From Tateyamaria sp. ANG-S1 (GTDB taxonomy: Bacteria; Pseudomonadota; Alphaproteobacteria; Rhodobacterales; Rhodobacteraceae): DNA of 64,000 bases. Below the pieces are notes generated by a model, which was not told where the DNA came from, made no database searches, and worked only from the letters and a program-made list of their open reading frames with translations. Location: NCBI RefSeq assembly GCF_000814025.1, contig NZ_JWLL01000005.1, positions 62,001-126,000 of the forward strand. Direction: 5' to 3'. Each line of letters begins with the position of its first letter. Within the stretch, counting starts at the first letter, position 1. The position numbers and the translations under genes were made by a program. This document shows, in pieces, positions 7,866-15,911 of this stretch.

Positions 7866-8519
7866 TCAAAGGATTTGCAAATGCAAATTCAACGCGATCC
7901 CGATCAAAACGACGCCACCGCACCAGGCCATTCGTTCGCGCACCGCCCTTTCCCTGTTCATTACATTGGCCATCGTGCCGCCCATGTAGGCGACGGCCAG
8001 GTCTGATGGAATGGCTGTCAGAGGCACCAGAATACCAAGCACCAAAAGTTGTACCTGTACAGTTGCGCCAGCAGACAACACGTCGCCTGCATTGATGAAC
8101 GGCGGCAGGAAAAGAGCAAAGAACAGAACCGTCTTAGGGTTCAGCACTTCAACAATGACGCCTTGCCAGACAATTGCAGTGAGGGGCTGCTGCTGCACTT
8201 TTTCAACACCGAGTGTAACTTTTGCTTCGGCCCGCGCGCTCCGGATCATGTCAAATCCGAGCCACAGCAGATAGAGGGACCCAACATAGCGCAGGGTGGT
8301 GACCACCCAGTCTGACGTCTGGAAAACTGTGGCCAGCCCAAGTGCTGTGGCTACAGCAAGAATGATCCCCCCCAAGCATAGTCCCAGTGCAGAGGCGAGG
8401 CCCGCCTTCCGGCTCTGGCCTACAGTTCGCGACAGAACATACAGCATGGATGGGCCGGGACTCGCACTCAGAGCAAGACCGGCCAAGGAAACGGCAATCA
8501 TCGCATCCAAAGTTGGCAT
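7866..8519 (-). CDS. LysE/RhtB family amino-acid (or derivative) exporter
   Basis: A 217-aa integral membrane protein with the LysE/RhtB signature near its start (LALSASPGPSMLYVLSRTVGQSRKAGLASALG) and about six hydrophobic segments. Family members export amino acids, homoserine lactones or related small molecules across the inner membrane. The start codon lies 3 bp after the stop of the upstream oxygenase gene, so the two are almost certainly co-transcribed. This suggests, as inference, that the exporter handles the oxygenase product. Confidence 0.88.
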   Translation of the reverse strand: MPTLDAMIAVSLAGLALSASPGPSMLYVLSRTVGQSRKAGLASALGLCLGGIILAVATALGLATVFQTSDWVVTTLRYVGSLYLLWLGFDMIRSARAEAKVTLGVEKVQQQPLTAIVWQGVIVEVLNPKTVLFFALFLPPFINAGDVLSAGATVQVQLLVLGILVPLTAIPSDLAVAYMGGTMANVMNRERAVRERMAWCGGVVLIGIALNLHLQIL

Positions 8520-8522
8520 GAT

Positions 8523-9611
8523 TTAATACGCACTCCGGCTCATTCGATTTTCGAATGGGTTCTTAATGGACTTCGGTTGGCTTGATTGATCATCAACGGC
8601 GTCGCTTTGGCTGGAATCCCTAAGATATGGAAAGTCCCTGCGCAGCATCCTCTCCAGATGAACGCCTGCTTTGAAAGGTTCGTATTGGGGACGCCCCCCT
8701 TCACTGATCAGTTCCGGAAAGGGGCTGATGATTGTGTCGTAGTTTGCGGCAACGAAATAAGGCATCGAGAAGCGTTCGGGGCTCAGATTCAGCACACGGT
8801 GCGGTGTTGAACGCAAAAGACCATTGGTCCATGCCTCAAGCATGTCTCCGATGTTCACCACAAAAACCCGCGGATCAACAGGCACGTCGATCCAGCGATC
8901 GTCGGCATTCATGACCTGAAGCCCGGCGTTTCGGGTATGTAGTAGCGTCAGGCACTCGTAGTCAGTATGTGCCCCCATGTTGACCGACTTAGCGTCGATC
9001 CCATTGCTCTGGCGCACGTAGTGCAGCAGCCGCAATTGCGATATCGGTTTGGTCATGTGGTCAGTCATTTTTCCGGGGACGAGCCCCAGATGCAGCTCGA
9101 GTGCTGCGCACATTCGCTGACCCAGCGCGGAGATCTGTTTATAGTACTCCGATACTGTTTGCCGAAATCCATAGACGTCGGGCCAAACATTCGGACCCAA
9201 AAGACGATTGCCCGCCGTGTAGTCTGGGTCGTTTGGTGGTAAATCCAGCCCTAGATCGAACGCTTCGTAGCTTCGGTTCATCTCGTCCGGGTAGTCACCC
9301 TTCTCCGTAAATGGCACGTAACCGCGATGGTTTGTGCTATTGCCAATGTAGTACTGCCGCTTTTTGAAATCTGGCAGGGCAAAGAAACGCTCGGCTGCCT
9401 GATAGGTCTTTTCGACTAGGGCCAGGTCGATCCCGTGTCCTATGATTCTGAAAAAACCGATCTCGCGCGCCGCGCGCCCGATTTGGTCGGCCGTTTTTCT
9501 TTGCTCTGTTCTGCTTGTGGAGGACAGATTTCTAGCGTCGATCAGCGGCAACCTTTCAAAGCTGCCCTGAGATTCATTCCCTTGTCCTCCAATCAAAACG
9601 CGCAAACACAA
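8523..9611 (-). CDS. Isopenicillin N synthase-like 2-oxoglutarate/Fe(II) oxygenase
   Basis: The N-terminal region (LPLIDARNL, IGFFRIIGHGID) is the DIOX_N domain. The jelly-roll has the iron triad GAHTDYECLTLL (His, Asp) and STPHRVLN (His), plus RFSMPYFV, whose Arg/Ser bind the 2-oxoglutarate carboxylate. Length (about 350 aa) fits the family. Substrate unknown; relatives hydroxylate, desaturate or cyclise amino acids and small metabolites. The start is uncertain: the longest frame begins with TTG, and an ATG after a strong GGAGG is out of frame. It sits 9 bp after the histidine kinase and 3 bp before the LysE exporter, forming one operon. Confidence 0.82.
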   Translation of the reverse strand: MCLRVLIGGQGNESQGSFERLPLIDARNLSSTSRTEQRKTADQIGRAAREIGFFRIIGHGIDLALVEKTYQAAERFFALPDFKKRQYYIGNSTNHRGYVPFTEKGDYPDEMNRSYEAFDLGLDLPPNDPDYTAGNRLLGPNVWPDVYGFRQTVSEYYKQISALGQRMCAALELHLGLVPGKMTDHMTKPISQLRLLHYVRQSNGIDAKSVNMGAHTDYECLTLLHTRNAGLQVMNADDRWIDVPVDPRVFVVNIGDMLEAWTNGLLRSTPHRVLNLSPERFSMPYFVAANYDTIISPFPELISEGGRPQYEPFKAGVHLERMLRRDFPYLRDSSQSDAVDDQSSQPKSIKNPFENRMSRSAY

Positions 9612-9619
9612 AACCCTTG

Positions 9620-10993
9620 TCAGTATTCGATGGATGTCACGCTATCGTCACTGGAGGAGCGCGTTGGGAAGTAAAGTTCAAAGGTTGAACCTTGTCCAAC
9701 TTTGCTATGGACAGCAACAGTACCACCCGATTGGCGCATGACCCCCAAAACCATCGAGAGCCCAAGGCCTGTGCCCTCACCAACAGCCTTGGTCGTGAAA
9801 AACGGGTCAAAGATCTGTTGAACGCGATCTTCAGAAATCCCTGAACCCTGGTCGGAAACGCTCAGCCTGACATAGCGTCCGGGTGGGAGTTCGGATGGGA
9901 AATGCCTGCCTTCTGGAAGAGTGTGGAAGACGTTTTCAGTCCTGATCCTAAGGCGACCGCCGTTCGGCATCGCATCAACACCGTTCAGTGTCAGATTGAG
10001 AAGCATATTCTCCATTGCCATAGGATCGACCGATACTGGCCAAAGATCACGCGCCGAACTGTGCTCGACCTTCCTTGTAAGTGTGTGTTCGAAATCTTTG
10101 CAGAAGGTTGCAACCACGTCATTCAAATCGAGGGCTTTTGGGTCCAAGCGTGTTCTTTGTGCGAAGGCGAGCATGTCTTGGATCAGTTTAGCACCCCGCC
10201 CAGATGCAGTCTTGATGCTGCCTAGGCTGTCCGTTTTTTCAGAGGATGGATCACCATATTCTAGTAGCTCAATATTTCCCGAAATCACGGTCAGCAAATT
10301 GTTGAACTCATGTGCGAAGCGACCGGTCAGCCATCCGACCGCTTCCAGCTTGCGCGCTTCAAAAAGCTTGGTTTCCAATGCTTTTCTGCTGCGTGTTTCC
10401 TGCGTCAGTTGAGCGTGCGCTGCCACAAGGTCCTCATATCGCTCGCGCGACCTTTGCGCTTCTGCAAGCAACTCCAGTTTTGCGCTCGTCATTGCTGCAA
10501 CTGTACTCAAGATTTCCAGTTCCGGCGCGCTGAATACCGCTACGTCGGGATGTTCGCTATCGATGACGCCGACCACCCGACCTGCCGACGTGAGTGGCAC
10601 ACAAATCTCCGAACGTGCCGGTTGCGTATCAGCTATGTAGTTTTCGTCGGCCAAAAGGTCGTCCACGATGATCGGCTGACCGCTGTGAGCAACTTGCCCG
10701 GTGATGCCGCGTCCAAACGGAATAACGAGCGGGTTGATGATTTTCCGAGCAAAGGGGTTTTTTTCTCCCCATGCTGCCACCTGCGTTAGTTCCGTTTGCA
10801 CATCATTGGCACTGTAGATGACGCAATCAACAAACCCAAGTTTTCCAACTACGTTCTGCGCGACGTACCAGAACAGATCCTCCACGTTTGGGATCGACAT
10901 CAAATCAACCGCAAACGTGTTAAGGGTGCGAAGCATCTGCGCTTCGCTAGCCCAGTTTCTCTCGCTGAGGTCCGTTATCATCGGCTGGAGCAT
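9620..10993 (-). CDS. GAF-domain sensor histidine kinase, soluble
   Basis: From the ATG at 10993 (after AGGGAAG) the protein is 457 aa. It has a GAF domain at about residues 20-180 (LFWYVAQNVVGKLGF, FGRGITGQVAHSGQPIIVDDL), a coiled-coil stretch, a phospho-acceptor region FAHEFNNLLTVISGNIELL, an N box LTLNGVDAMPNGG, and G boxes DQGSGISED and GEGTGLGLSMV. No transmembrane segment is seen, so it senses a cytosolic signal. No response regulator is adjacent. It leads the operon with the oxygenase and LysE genes, which may be its physiological context. Confidence 0.85.
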   Translation of the reverse strand: MLQPMITDLSERNWASEAQMLRTLNTFAVDLMSIPNVEDLFWYVAQNVVGKLGFVDCVIYSANDVQTELTQVAAWGEKNPFARKIINPLVIPFGRGITGQVAHSGQPIIVDDLLADENYIADTQPARSEICVPLTSAGRVVGVIDSEHPDVAVFSAPELEILSTVAAMTSAKLELLAEAQRSRERYEDLVAAHAQLTQETRSRKALETKLFEARKLEAVGWLTGRFAHEFNNLLTVISGNIELLEYGDPSSEKTDSLGSIKTASGRGAKLIQDMLAFAQRTRLDPKALDLNDVVATFCKDFEHTLTRKVEHSSARDLWPVSVDPMAMENMLLNLTLNGVDAMPNGGRLRIRTENVFHTLPEGRHFPSELPPGRYVRLSVSDQGSGISEDRVQQIFDPFFTTKAVGEGTGLGLSMVLGVMRQSGGTVAVHSKVGQGSTFELYFPTRSSSDDSVTSIEY

Positions 10994-11403
10994 GCTTCGC
11001 TTCCCTGAACTTATCACTCAAACTACCTTAAGTTGTGCGGCGCTTTCCGTATAGTCTTTTTGGGGAAGATTTGCTGCGTTATAGGAAGAACACTCTTCGC
11101 GGATCCGCTAAAAGCACAAAACTTTTGATGCGGCCGCGGTGATTTCCACACGCCGGATACCTGACGACTATCTGCTCATGCATTGTAGAGCGGGTTTACC
11201 CCCGCCTTCTAGGCAGAGAATTTGTTCGTTTGCTTGAAACAAAATTGATAGCCGAACGCCCCTGAGTTACTGGACGTCTGGATTAGCTTCCAAATAGCCA
11301 CTGGCAAACTGCACTCACAGCAATCCTTTAGGCAAACGCGGCGCTCTTGAAAGGTTCACGACCTCGAACGGCAGCCATCATGGACCAAAGATCAGACAAC
11401 CGT
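10994..11403. other. Intergenic region upstream of the kinase operon
   Basis: About 400 bp with no convincing ORF. It should contain the kinase operon promoter. A G/C-rich inverted repeat near 11190-11210 (GCGGG...CCCGC) is visible, resembling the small hairpin after 49390, but its role is unknown. Confidence 0.4.
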
Positions 11404-11838
11404 CTATAGCTCCGATGTTTCGCTTTTAAGCCATTCTGCAAGAAGCTCCGGGTGGGGCACATCCACGAACTCTACGGCTTGAATGCGCAAAATGTCTTGG
11501 TCCAATCTCTCAAGAAAATAGCTGGCGAATTCTTCGCTAATTATGTCACCAGATTTGTCCAGGTTGCGGTACTGCACAAGAGAAAATAATCTACCGTCTT
11601 TTGCCTCTTCAATGTGCGCAACATCGACCGTTGTTTCATCATAGCCTCGTTGTAACAGGTTTGTTCTGTATGTTTGATAGACTTCTTCAATATCCTCAAT
11701 GCTATTCACAACCACAGTGTTGGTTCCCATCCGAAACTCGCTCGGTATGTTGTGAAGAGATGCCACAAACCTGAGCTGGCCCTTTGTGTAAGCAAAGGCC
11801 TTGATGCGAAAAAAGTCTTTTGCCAGTTCGAGGATCAT
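11404..11838 (-). CDS. Conserved hypothetical protein (possible NTF2/SnoaL-like fold)
   Basis: A 144-aa protein from ATG 11838 with a regular helix-then-strand pattern: an N-terminal helix MILELAKDFFRIKAFAYTKGQLRFVASLHNIPSEF, a paired-acid helix (SIEDIEEVYQTYRTNLLQRGY), then strands ending in DILRIQAVEFVDVPHPELLAEWL. The layout is reminiscent of NTF2-like proteins but no catalytic residues are identifiable. It is monocistronic in a low-G+C stretch. Confidence 0.5.
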   Translation of the reverse strand: MILELAKDFFRIKAFAYTKGQLRFVASLHNIPSEFRMGTNTVVVNSIEDIEEVYQTYRTNLLQRGYDETTVDVAHIEEAKDGRLFSLVQYRNLDKSGDIISEEFASYFLERLDQDILRIQAVEFVDVPHPELLAEWLKSETSEL

Positions 11839-12375
11839 CGGAGGCAACTACCCTTGATCGGCCGGATTTCAGATGCACAGGCACATGAGCTTAACCTGCG
11901 GTCTTAGCAAACGTCACAGCGTCAAAATATATGTATAGGCTAACTGCAGTAGTGTCGGTTGGGGCACGTCCTAACCTCACTCTCACAGCAAGATTCAACC
12001 GTCTGACAAACCAAGTAGATTGCCTGCGGTGAATTACAAAGAAAACCTGAGACCAGGCTGTCGGATCACCAGCTTCTCCAAGACCCGGACAACCCGAACT
12101 TGCGCTGATCCAAGAAGTCATGATGGCGCGCGAACGCGCCTCGGCAGTGCAGCTCATTCACTTGCGGTCCGATATGGGCGTGGCTCTTTTGGCGCGCGAG
12201 CTGAGCGAAGGATTTCGATACCAAACGGCCAATACAATCGTGGCCATTGGCGGGTACCTGAATGTCTGGTTTTTGAGGATGGGTCGTTGGCTTGTTGGAA
12301 ACGCAGCGAACGGTGGTCTTAAACTTCCTTTACCAATGATGAATACAACCTGCCCCGTACGCGCTCGGAGGTTCT
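11839..12375. other. Intergenic region upstream of the MuF toxin
   Basis: About 540 bp. A plus-strand open reading (about 12050-12310) includes PELALIQEVMMARERASAVQLIHLRSDMGVALLARE; it looks protein-like but has no ribosome site and is not recognised, so it may be a gene remnant. No portal, terminase or other head gene is present, although MuF genes in phages normally follow the portal gene. Confidence 0.4.
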
Positions 12376-13980
12376 ATGCAACACAGTTTCGGCGACTTTC
12401 TTAGGCATGGTAGTGACGGCCAATACGTTGTTGTACAGCGGCAAGGAATCCTAATTGGCCGCCGCGTCGGGCTGTCGCTCAAATCGAGCTTTCCCAACTA
12501 TTCCACCCTACGGGCTGATTTCAGCGAACGCCTTGATGAGGTGATTTCCGAGAACACTCGGTTTCTCTTGAATGCTCTCACACCGCCCGACACAGTACCA
12601 ACCGTCACCGAAGCCGATTTGCGAGATGTCTCGGATGCAAAGGCAGAGGCACTTACTGCATGGGATGCCCGCCTTGAGAGCATTTTCGACCAATACCAGA
12701 TTCACCAACAGCGACTGCGTCCGCTTCGAACAGCCATGGAAGAGCGCCTGCTGCGAGCATTTGCTGGGCTGATCAACCAGCTCCGGCAGGAAGGCCTTGG
12801 GATTGAACGGTATGTTTGGCGTTCCCGAGATGATGCCAAGGTACGTGACAGCCATGCGGTCTATGACGACCGCATGTTTCAATGGGATGAACCTCCGGAA
12901 GGCGGGCATCCAGGCGAGGCCCACAATTGTCGTTGCTACGCGGAACCAGTTGTATCGAATGCACCCAGTAACGTTGTGCTTGCTGATTTCGCAGCAACAG
13001 CCGATGCACCCGTCCCAGAGCAGATTGGCGGCTTTTGGCGCGGGTTGGCGCGCAGCTTTCCCGCAATTGCCGGGCTACTCGGAGCACTTGAAGAGCAAGA
13101 CAGGCTCTCAGAGCTTTCGGGGTCCGCTGTAGGTCGTCAAGCGGAGGCAGCATCACGCCTTGGGCTCGACACCTCCAGCGAAGAAGGCGGCCTTGCAGCA
13201 TGGGCGCATCAGAGCTACTTCGACAGCATATTTCGCGGGCTGGCCCCCTTCGTCGCCCCGAGAACGCGCGAGACGGCAGAAATAGCCGGTCAAGCGGCGG
13301 CGTTGTTTGAGATGTACCGCCCCGGTTCGATCACGGGTCTCGATGCTGAGGCAAGCGCAGAAATGGCACGGTTTGTTGAGCTGGCTGTTGAAGCATTTCG
13401 GGCGGGACGTTTGCAGCTCACACCGGACGATTGGGCAAACGGCTGGGTGGAGGTCTTTCCGGAGTTGACGGAGGACGAGCGCCGTTTGGGGCAGCTACCG
13501 GGCTTCACCCCGGACCGGATCGAGCAATGGCTTGAAACCTATCCGGCTGATGACTTGGGTTTGGCTGACAACACAGGATCACCCATCCCTGATGATCCGA
13601 CCGACAACATCATTTCGACTCCCATACCGGAAGAGGTAAGGCCGAACATCGTTGAAGTCCGGCCGGAAAACACAAGGACACCTGATGGCAACAGCATTCT
13701 GCCCCATGGCGCGAAGGGGGACGGGCAAGAATATATTGGCCTCAAAGGCCACGATGTGGAGCAAATCGACAACACTATTGCCAATCCCCGTCCAGACTTG
13801 AGCGGTATTGTCGAGGGGCGGGGTCGATACAAGGGCCAAGAAATGACCTTGCTGACCGGTCAAGACGGCTATTGGGTCCTTCTGGACCCCAATGGTAACG
13901 TCGTTGCTGTAAGCAATCGTAACCTGCCGCTCGGGCACGAAGAAAACGAACCGGATAAAATCATCCGACCGCTGGAGTGA
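12376..13980 (+). CDS. MuF-type polymorphic toxin (phage minor-head domain with C-terminal toxin domain)
   Basis: A 534-aa protein starting at ATG 12376, 4 bases after GGAGG. Residues about 147-195 hold the MuF/SPP1 gp7 head-morphogenesis signature (DDAKVRDSHAVYDDRMFQW, EPPEGGHPGEAHNCRCYAEP). A long middle region with PGFTPDRIEQWLETYP and a Pro/Asp-rich linker follows. The last ~90 residues form a separate module: KGHDVEQIDNTIANP, KGQEMTLLTGQDGYWVLLD, NGNVVAVSNRNLPL. This resembles the compact colicin E5-like (BECR-type) RNase toxins, as inference. Phage-borne MuF polymorphic toxins with variable C-termini are known; here no phage genes surround it. A partial copy of its core lies at 1025-1340. 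The start of a probable immunity gene follows the stop by 2 bp. Confidence 0.78.
   Translation: MQHSFGDFLRHGSDGQYVVVQRQGILIGRRVGLSLKSSFPNYSTLRADFSERLDEVISENTRFLLNALTPPDTVPTVTEADLRDVSDAKAEALTAWDARLESIFDQYQIHQQRLRPLRTAMEERLLRAFAGLINQLRQEGLGIERYVWRSRDDAKVRDSHAVYDDRMFQWDEPPEGGHPGEAHNCRCYAEPVVSNAPSNVVLADFAATADAPVPEQIGGFWRGLARSFPAIAGLLGALEEQDRLSELSGSAVGRQAEAASRLGLDTSSEEGGLAAWAHQSYFDSIFRGLAPFVAPRTRETAEIAGQAAALFEMYRPGSITGLDAEASAEMARFVELAVEAFRAGRLQLTPDDWANGWVEVFPELTEDERRLGQLPGFTPDRIEQWLETYPADDLGLADNTGSPIPDDPTDNIISTPIPEEVRPNIVEVRPENTRTPDGNSILPHGAKGDGQEYIGLKGHDVEQIDNTIANPRPDLSGIVEGRGRYKGQEMTLLTGQDGYWVLLDPNGNVVAVSNRNLPLGHEENEPDKIIRPLE
12824..13139 (+). repeat. Intact member of the MuF-core repeat pair
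   Basis: This 316-bp internal segment of the MuF toxin gene is repeated at 1025-1340 in the same orientation with about six differences. The last ~190 bases are identical. The two copies could recombine. Confidence 0.88.
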
Positions 13981-13982
13981 CC

Positions 13983-14312
13983 ATGAACGCTAGATTCGAA
14001 AACCTCATTTCCCAAGCACAATCTGGGAAAGGCACGGAATGGATTTCAGAAGCTGAGCTGCTTGCTTTCAATGATTACCTTGCAACGCGTGGCTTTGGCG
14101 TTTCTCGCATGGAAGCGATACGTGCCGAAGGTGGGACTGTACGGCGAAACTTCGGTTACGGCATCTTGCCTGCCCCATTGGGCGACGAGCCAGAGCATTG
14201 GCTCAATCATTTCGATCCTCAGCGTTCGGCTGAATATGTTCGCGAAACTGTACGATACGCGAAGGAAGACGGTGCCTTGTTCGACTACAAGGTTTGGGCA
14301 GAGCAACCCTAG
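13983..14312 (+). CDS. Probable immunity protein for the MuF toxin
   Basis: A 109-aa small acidic protein (MNARFENLISQAQSG ... AKEDGALFDYKVWAEQP). The ATG at 13983 is preferred over an overlapping GTG at 13977. It begins 2 bp after the toxin stop codon, the standard arrangement for polymorphic toxin and immunity pairs. It has no recognisable catalytic motif or membrane segment. No database family is claimed; the assignment rests on position and size. Confidence 0.6.
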   Translation: MNARFENLISQAQSGKGTEWISEAELLAFNDYLATRGFGVSRMEAIRAEGGTVRRNFGYGILPAPLGDEPEHWLNHFDPQRSAEYVRETVRYAKEDGALFDYKVWAEQP

Positions 14313-14439
14313 AAGCGACGAAAGGCTCAGCTGAAAACGCATATGTTTCCGTTCTGTCAACCGAGAGCCGCCTTTCCCTCAAGTGCAGCGAAAGCCCACT
14401 TCGTCAGCGGATGACGAGTTCGCCGCACGCCCTGTTTCA

Positions 14440-14932
14440 CGGCCGCAGCGAATGTCCGGTCTGACGGGCCGCATCGCAGCATGGTGGAGGCTGGGTGAAT
14501 GGCAGGAATGGGCCGTAATCAATCGCAAAGTAAGACCCTGCCGACTTTGAAACATGCGTTAGGAGCGCGTAACTCACCTTCCCAGCATCCCGAGTCGAAG
14601 ACCTGATGAACGTGTTTGAACAACTCGTCGGATCGAAGGAGATGCAACGACGCCTCGGTTGCGGCGAACAGCAGCTCGAAGCACTGGTCGAGGCAGAGAT
14701 CTTGGCGCCACGGTTCCCACCCGAAGTCACGAGACGGCCTTAGAACCCAGCCGATGCCGAAGCATTCTTGGAAAAGCTCTACACCACGGCGCAAGACATT
14801 CAGAAAGACGATGACGAATGGGAGCAGGTCCATCGCGCCTCGACGCGCTGTCGTGTGAAGATCGACAAGGTATTGAAACCGATCTGGGATAGCGCGCTTG
14901 CCGTTGGCAGAAGACGCGATCTACGCGGTTAG
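14440..14932 (+). pseudogene. Decayed TniQ-like/transposition-associated gene 3' part
   Basis: Reading across frames gives RIAAWWRLGEWQEWAVINRK, then KTLPTLKHALGARN, then a one-base shift near 14570 into LTFPASRVEDLMNVFEQLVG, CGEQQLEALVEAEILAPRFPPE. An in-frame TAG follows (about 14740), then NPADAEAFLEKLY up to a stop at 14932. The pattern of small repeated helical DNA-binding units is reminiscent of C-terminal parts of TniQ-like proteins in alphaproteobacterial mobile elements, but this family call is tentative. Two frame breaks and a stop make it non-functional. Confidence 0.45.
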
Positions 14933-14933
14933 C

Positions 14934-15386
14934 CCCCGGCAGCCCGTCGCGAGCAGAAGCCCGCAAGCCCTGCCAGACCACCTCCGTGGCGGGTGCCATC
15001 CACGGCATCTCTGCATGAAGCGCGGCGGCAATCTCGTCGGCCTCGTGCTCGGAGGTGACCTGGGAGACGGGAAGACCACCCCGCAGCGGGGTCAGTCGTG
15101 CGCGGTTCTCTTCTGTCAGGTGGTACATGCCAGTGGAGGAATGAACCCGCTCTAACACCCGCATCGCGCGCCGCTTGATCCGGCGCGTGTCTTCGTCAGG
15201 GACCAACTCATAATCATACAAACAATCGTCCTCGGTCATCTGTCCTTTAGCGACCGCCCGCTCCTGGGCGGCCTTTCGCGTCCTCTTCAGAAACTTCCGA
15301 AACCGTTCTTCGACGCTTCGGAGCGATGGGACATCATCGAGGAACCTGAGTTCGTGGAACGGGATGATGGAGTTCGAACGAGACAT
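14934..15386 (-). pseudogene. Truncated AAA-family ATPase N-terminal fragment
   Basis: The minus-strand frame from the ATG at 15386 encodes MSRSNSIIPFHELRFLDDVPS, VEERFRKFLKRTRKAAQERA, LTPLRGGLPVSQVTSEHEAD and AALHAEMPWMAPATEVVWQGL. This matches my memory of the N-terminal domain of rhodobacterial AAA ATPases that carry a Walker A motif soon after. Here the similarity ends at ARDGLPG (about 14934), exactly where the 3' end of the convergent decayed gene begins, and the frame then runs antisense through that gene. The ATPase core is absent, so the product is dead. Confidence 0.55.
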
Positions 15387-15707
15387 GGCGGAGTCCTTTC
15401 ATGGCGCGGAAGCAGCCTCCGCGCGCTTCGCCCGTCCACGAAGGCGGCGGGCTGACTGATATGAAAGGTTCCGGAACCTATGGGACGAACCAAGATCGAA
15501 CAAAGCGTGAACTGTAAAATCATAGGCGACCGAGGATTCTGGGAGGTCCTCGATAGCATCAAGCCAAACCAAAATTAGTAATTTTGAATCAATGATTTAC
15601 TTAGGTCATGACGTGGCTTCCAAACCACGGCCAGATGAATTTGCGCGCACATATTCTTTCTTTTGCGCGCACTTCCGGTTGTTCTGGCAACACCAAACAG
15701 GAGGGAG
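15387..15707. other. Spacer between island debris and tRNA-Arg
   Basis: No gene is visible. It holds a hairpin CGTGG-cttccaaa-CCACG (15612-15629) and two exact copies of TTTGCGCGCAC (15640-15650 and 15662-15672) spaced 22 bp apart, about two helical turns, immediately before the tRNA 3' end. Confidence 0.5.
15640..15672. repeat. Direct repeat TTTGCGCGCAC x2
   Basis: Two identical 11-bp boxes 22 bp apart, 36 bp from the 3' end of tRNA-Arg. Each contains the palindrome TGCGCGCA. Such phased boxes could bind a regulator or, next to a tRNA integration site, serve as recombinase arm sites; this is inference. Confidence 0.4.
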
Positions 15708-15784
15708 TGGCGACCCCGGCAGGATTCGAACCTGCAACCTGCCCCTTAGGAGGGGGCTGCTCTATCCAGTTGAGCCACGGGGCC
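15708..15784 (-). tRNA. tRNA-Arg (anticodon CCT)
   Basis: The minus strand folds into a full cloverleaf: acceptor GGCCCCG/CGGGGTC, D arm GCTC/GAGC, anticodon stem GCCCC/GGGGC with loop CTCCTAA (anticodon CCT), T arm GCAGG-TTCGAAT-CCTGC, discriminator G, and an encoded CCA at 15708-15710. Its 3' end points to the low-G+C, pseudogene-rich region, the usual orientation for an integration target. Confidence 0.95.
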
Positions 15785-15911
15785 GCGTAAACATCGCCCT
15801 ATCCTGCCATGAGCGCTTTGTCACCCGTTTCGGCACGGGGCAAAGCACCCAAATACTTGAAACTCGCGTGGTTTTGACGGTAACTCGGGACAAAGCCAGA
15901 AAGGACTACCC

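Noticed and set aside
11190-11210. GC-rich inverted repeat as a terminator
   Set aside because: No adjacent gene end and no T run, so function cannot be claimed.
12050-12310. Protein-like plus-strand frame upstream of the MuF toxin
   Set aside because: It reads plausibly but has no start signal or family match; kept only as a note in the intergenic feature.
15711-15784. Second copy of the tRNA 3' end (att site) within the window
   Set aside because: I looked for the TTCGAATCCTGC segment elsewhere in the window and did not find it; it may lie outside.
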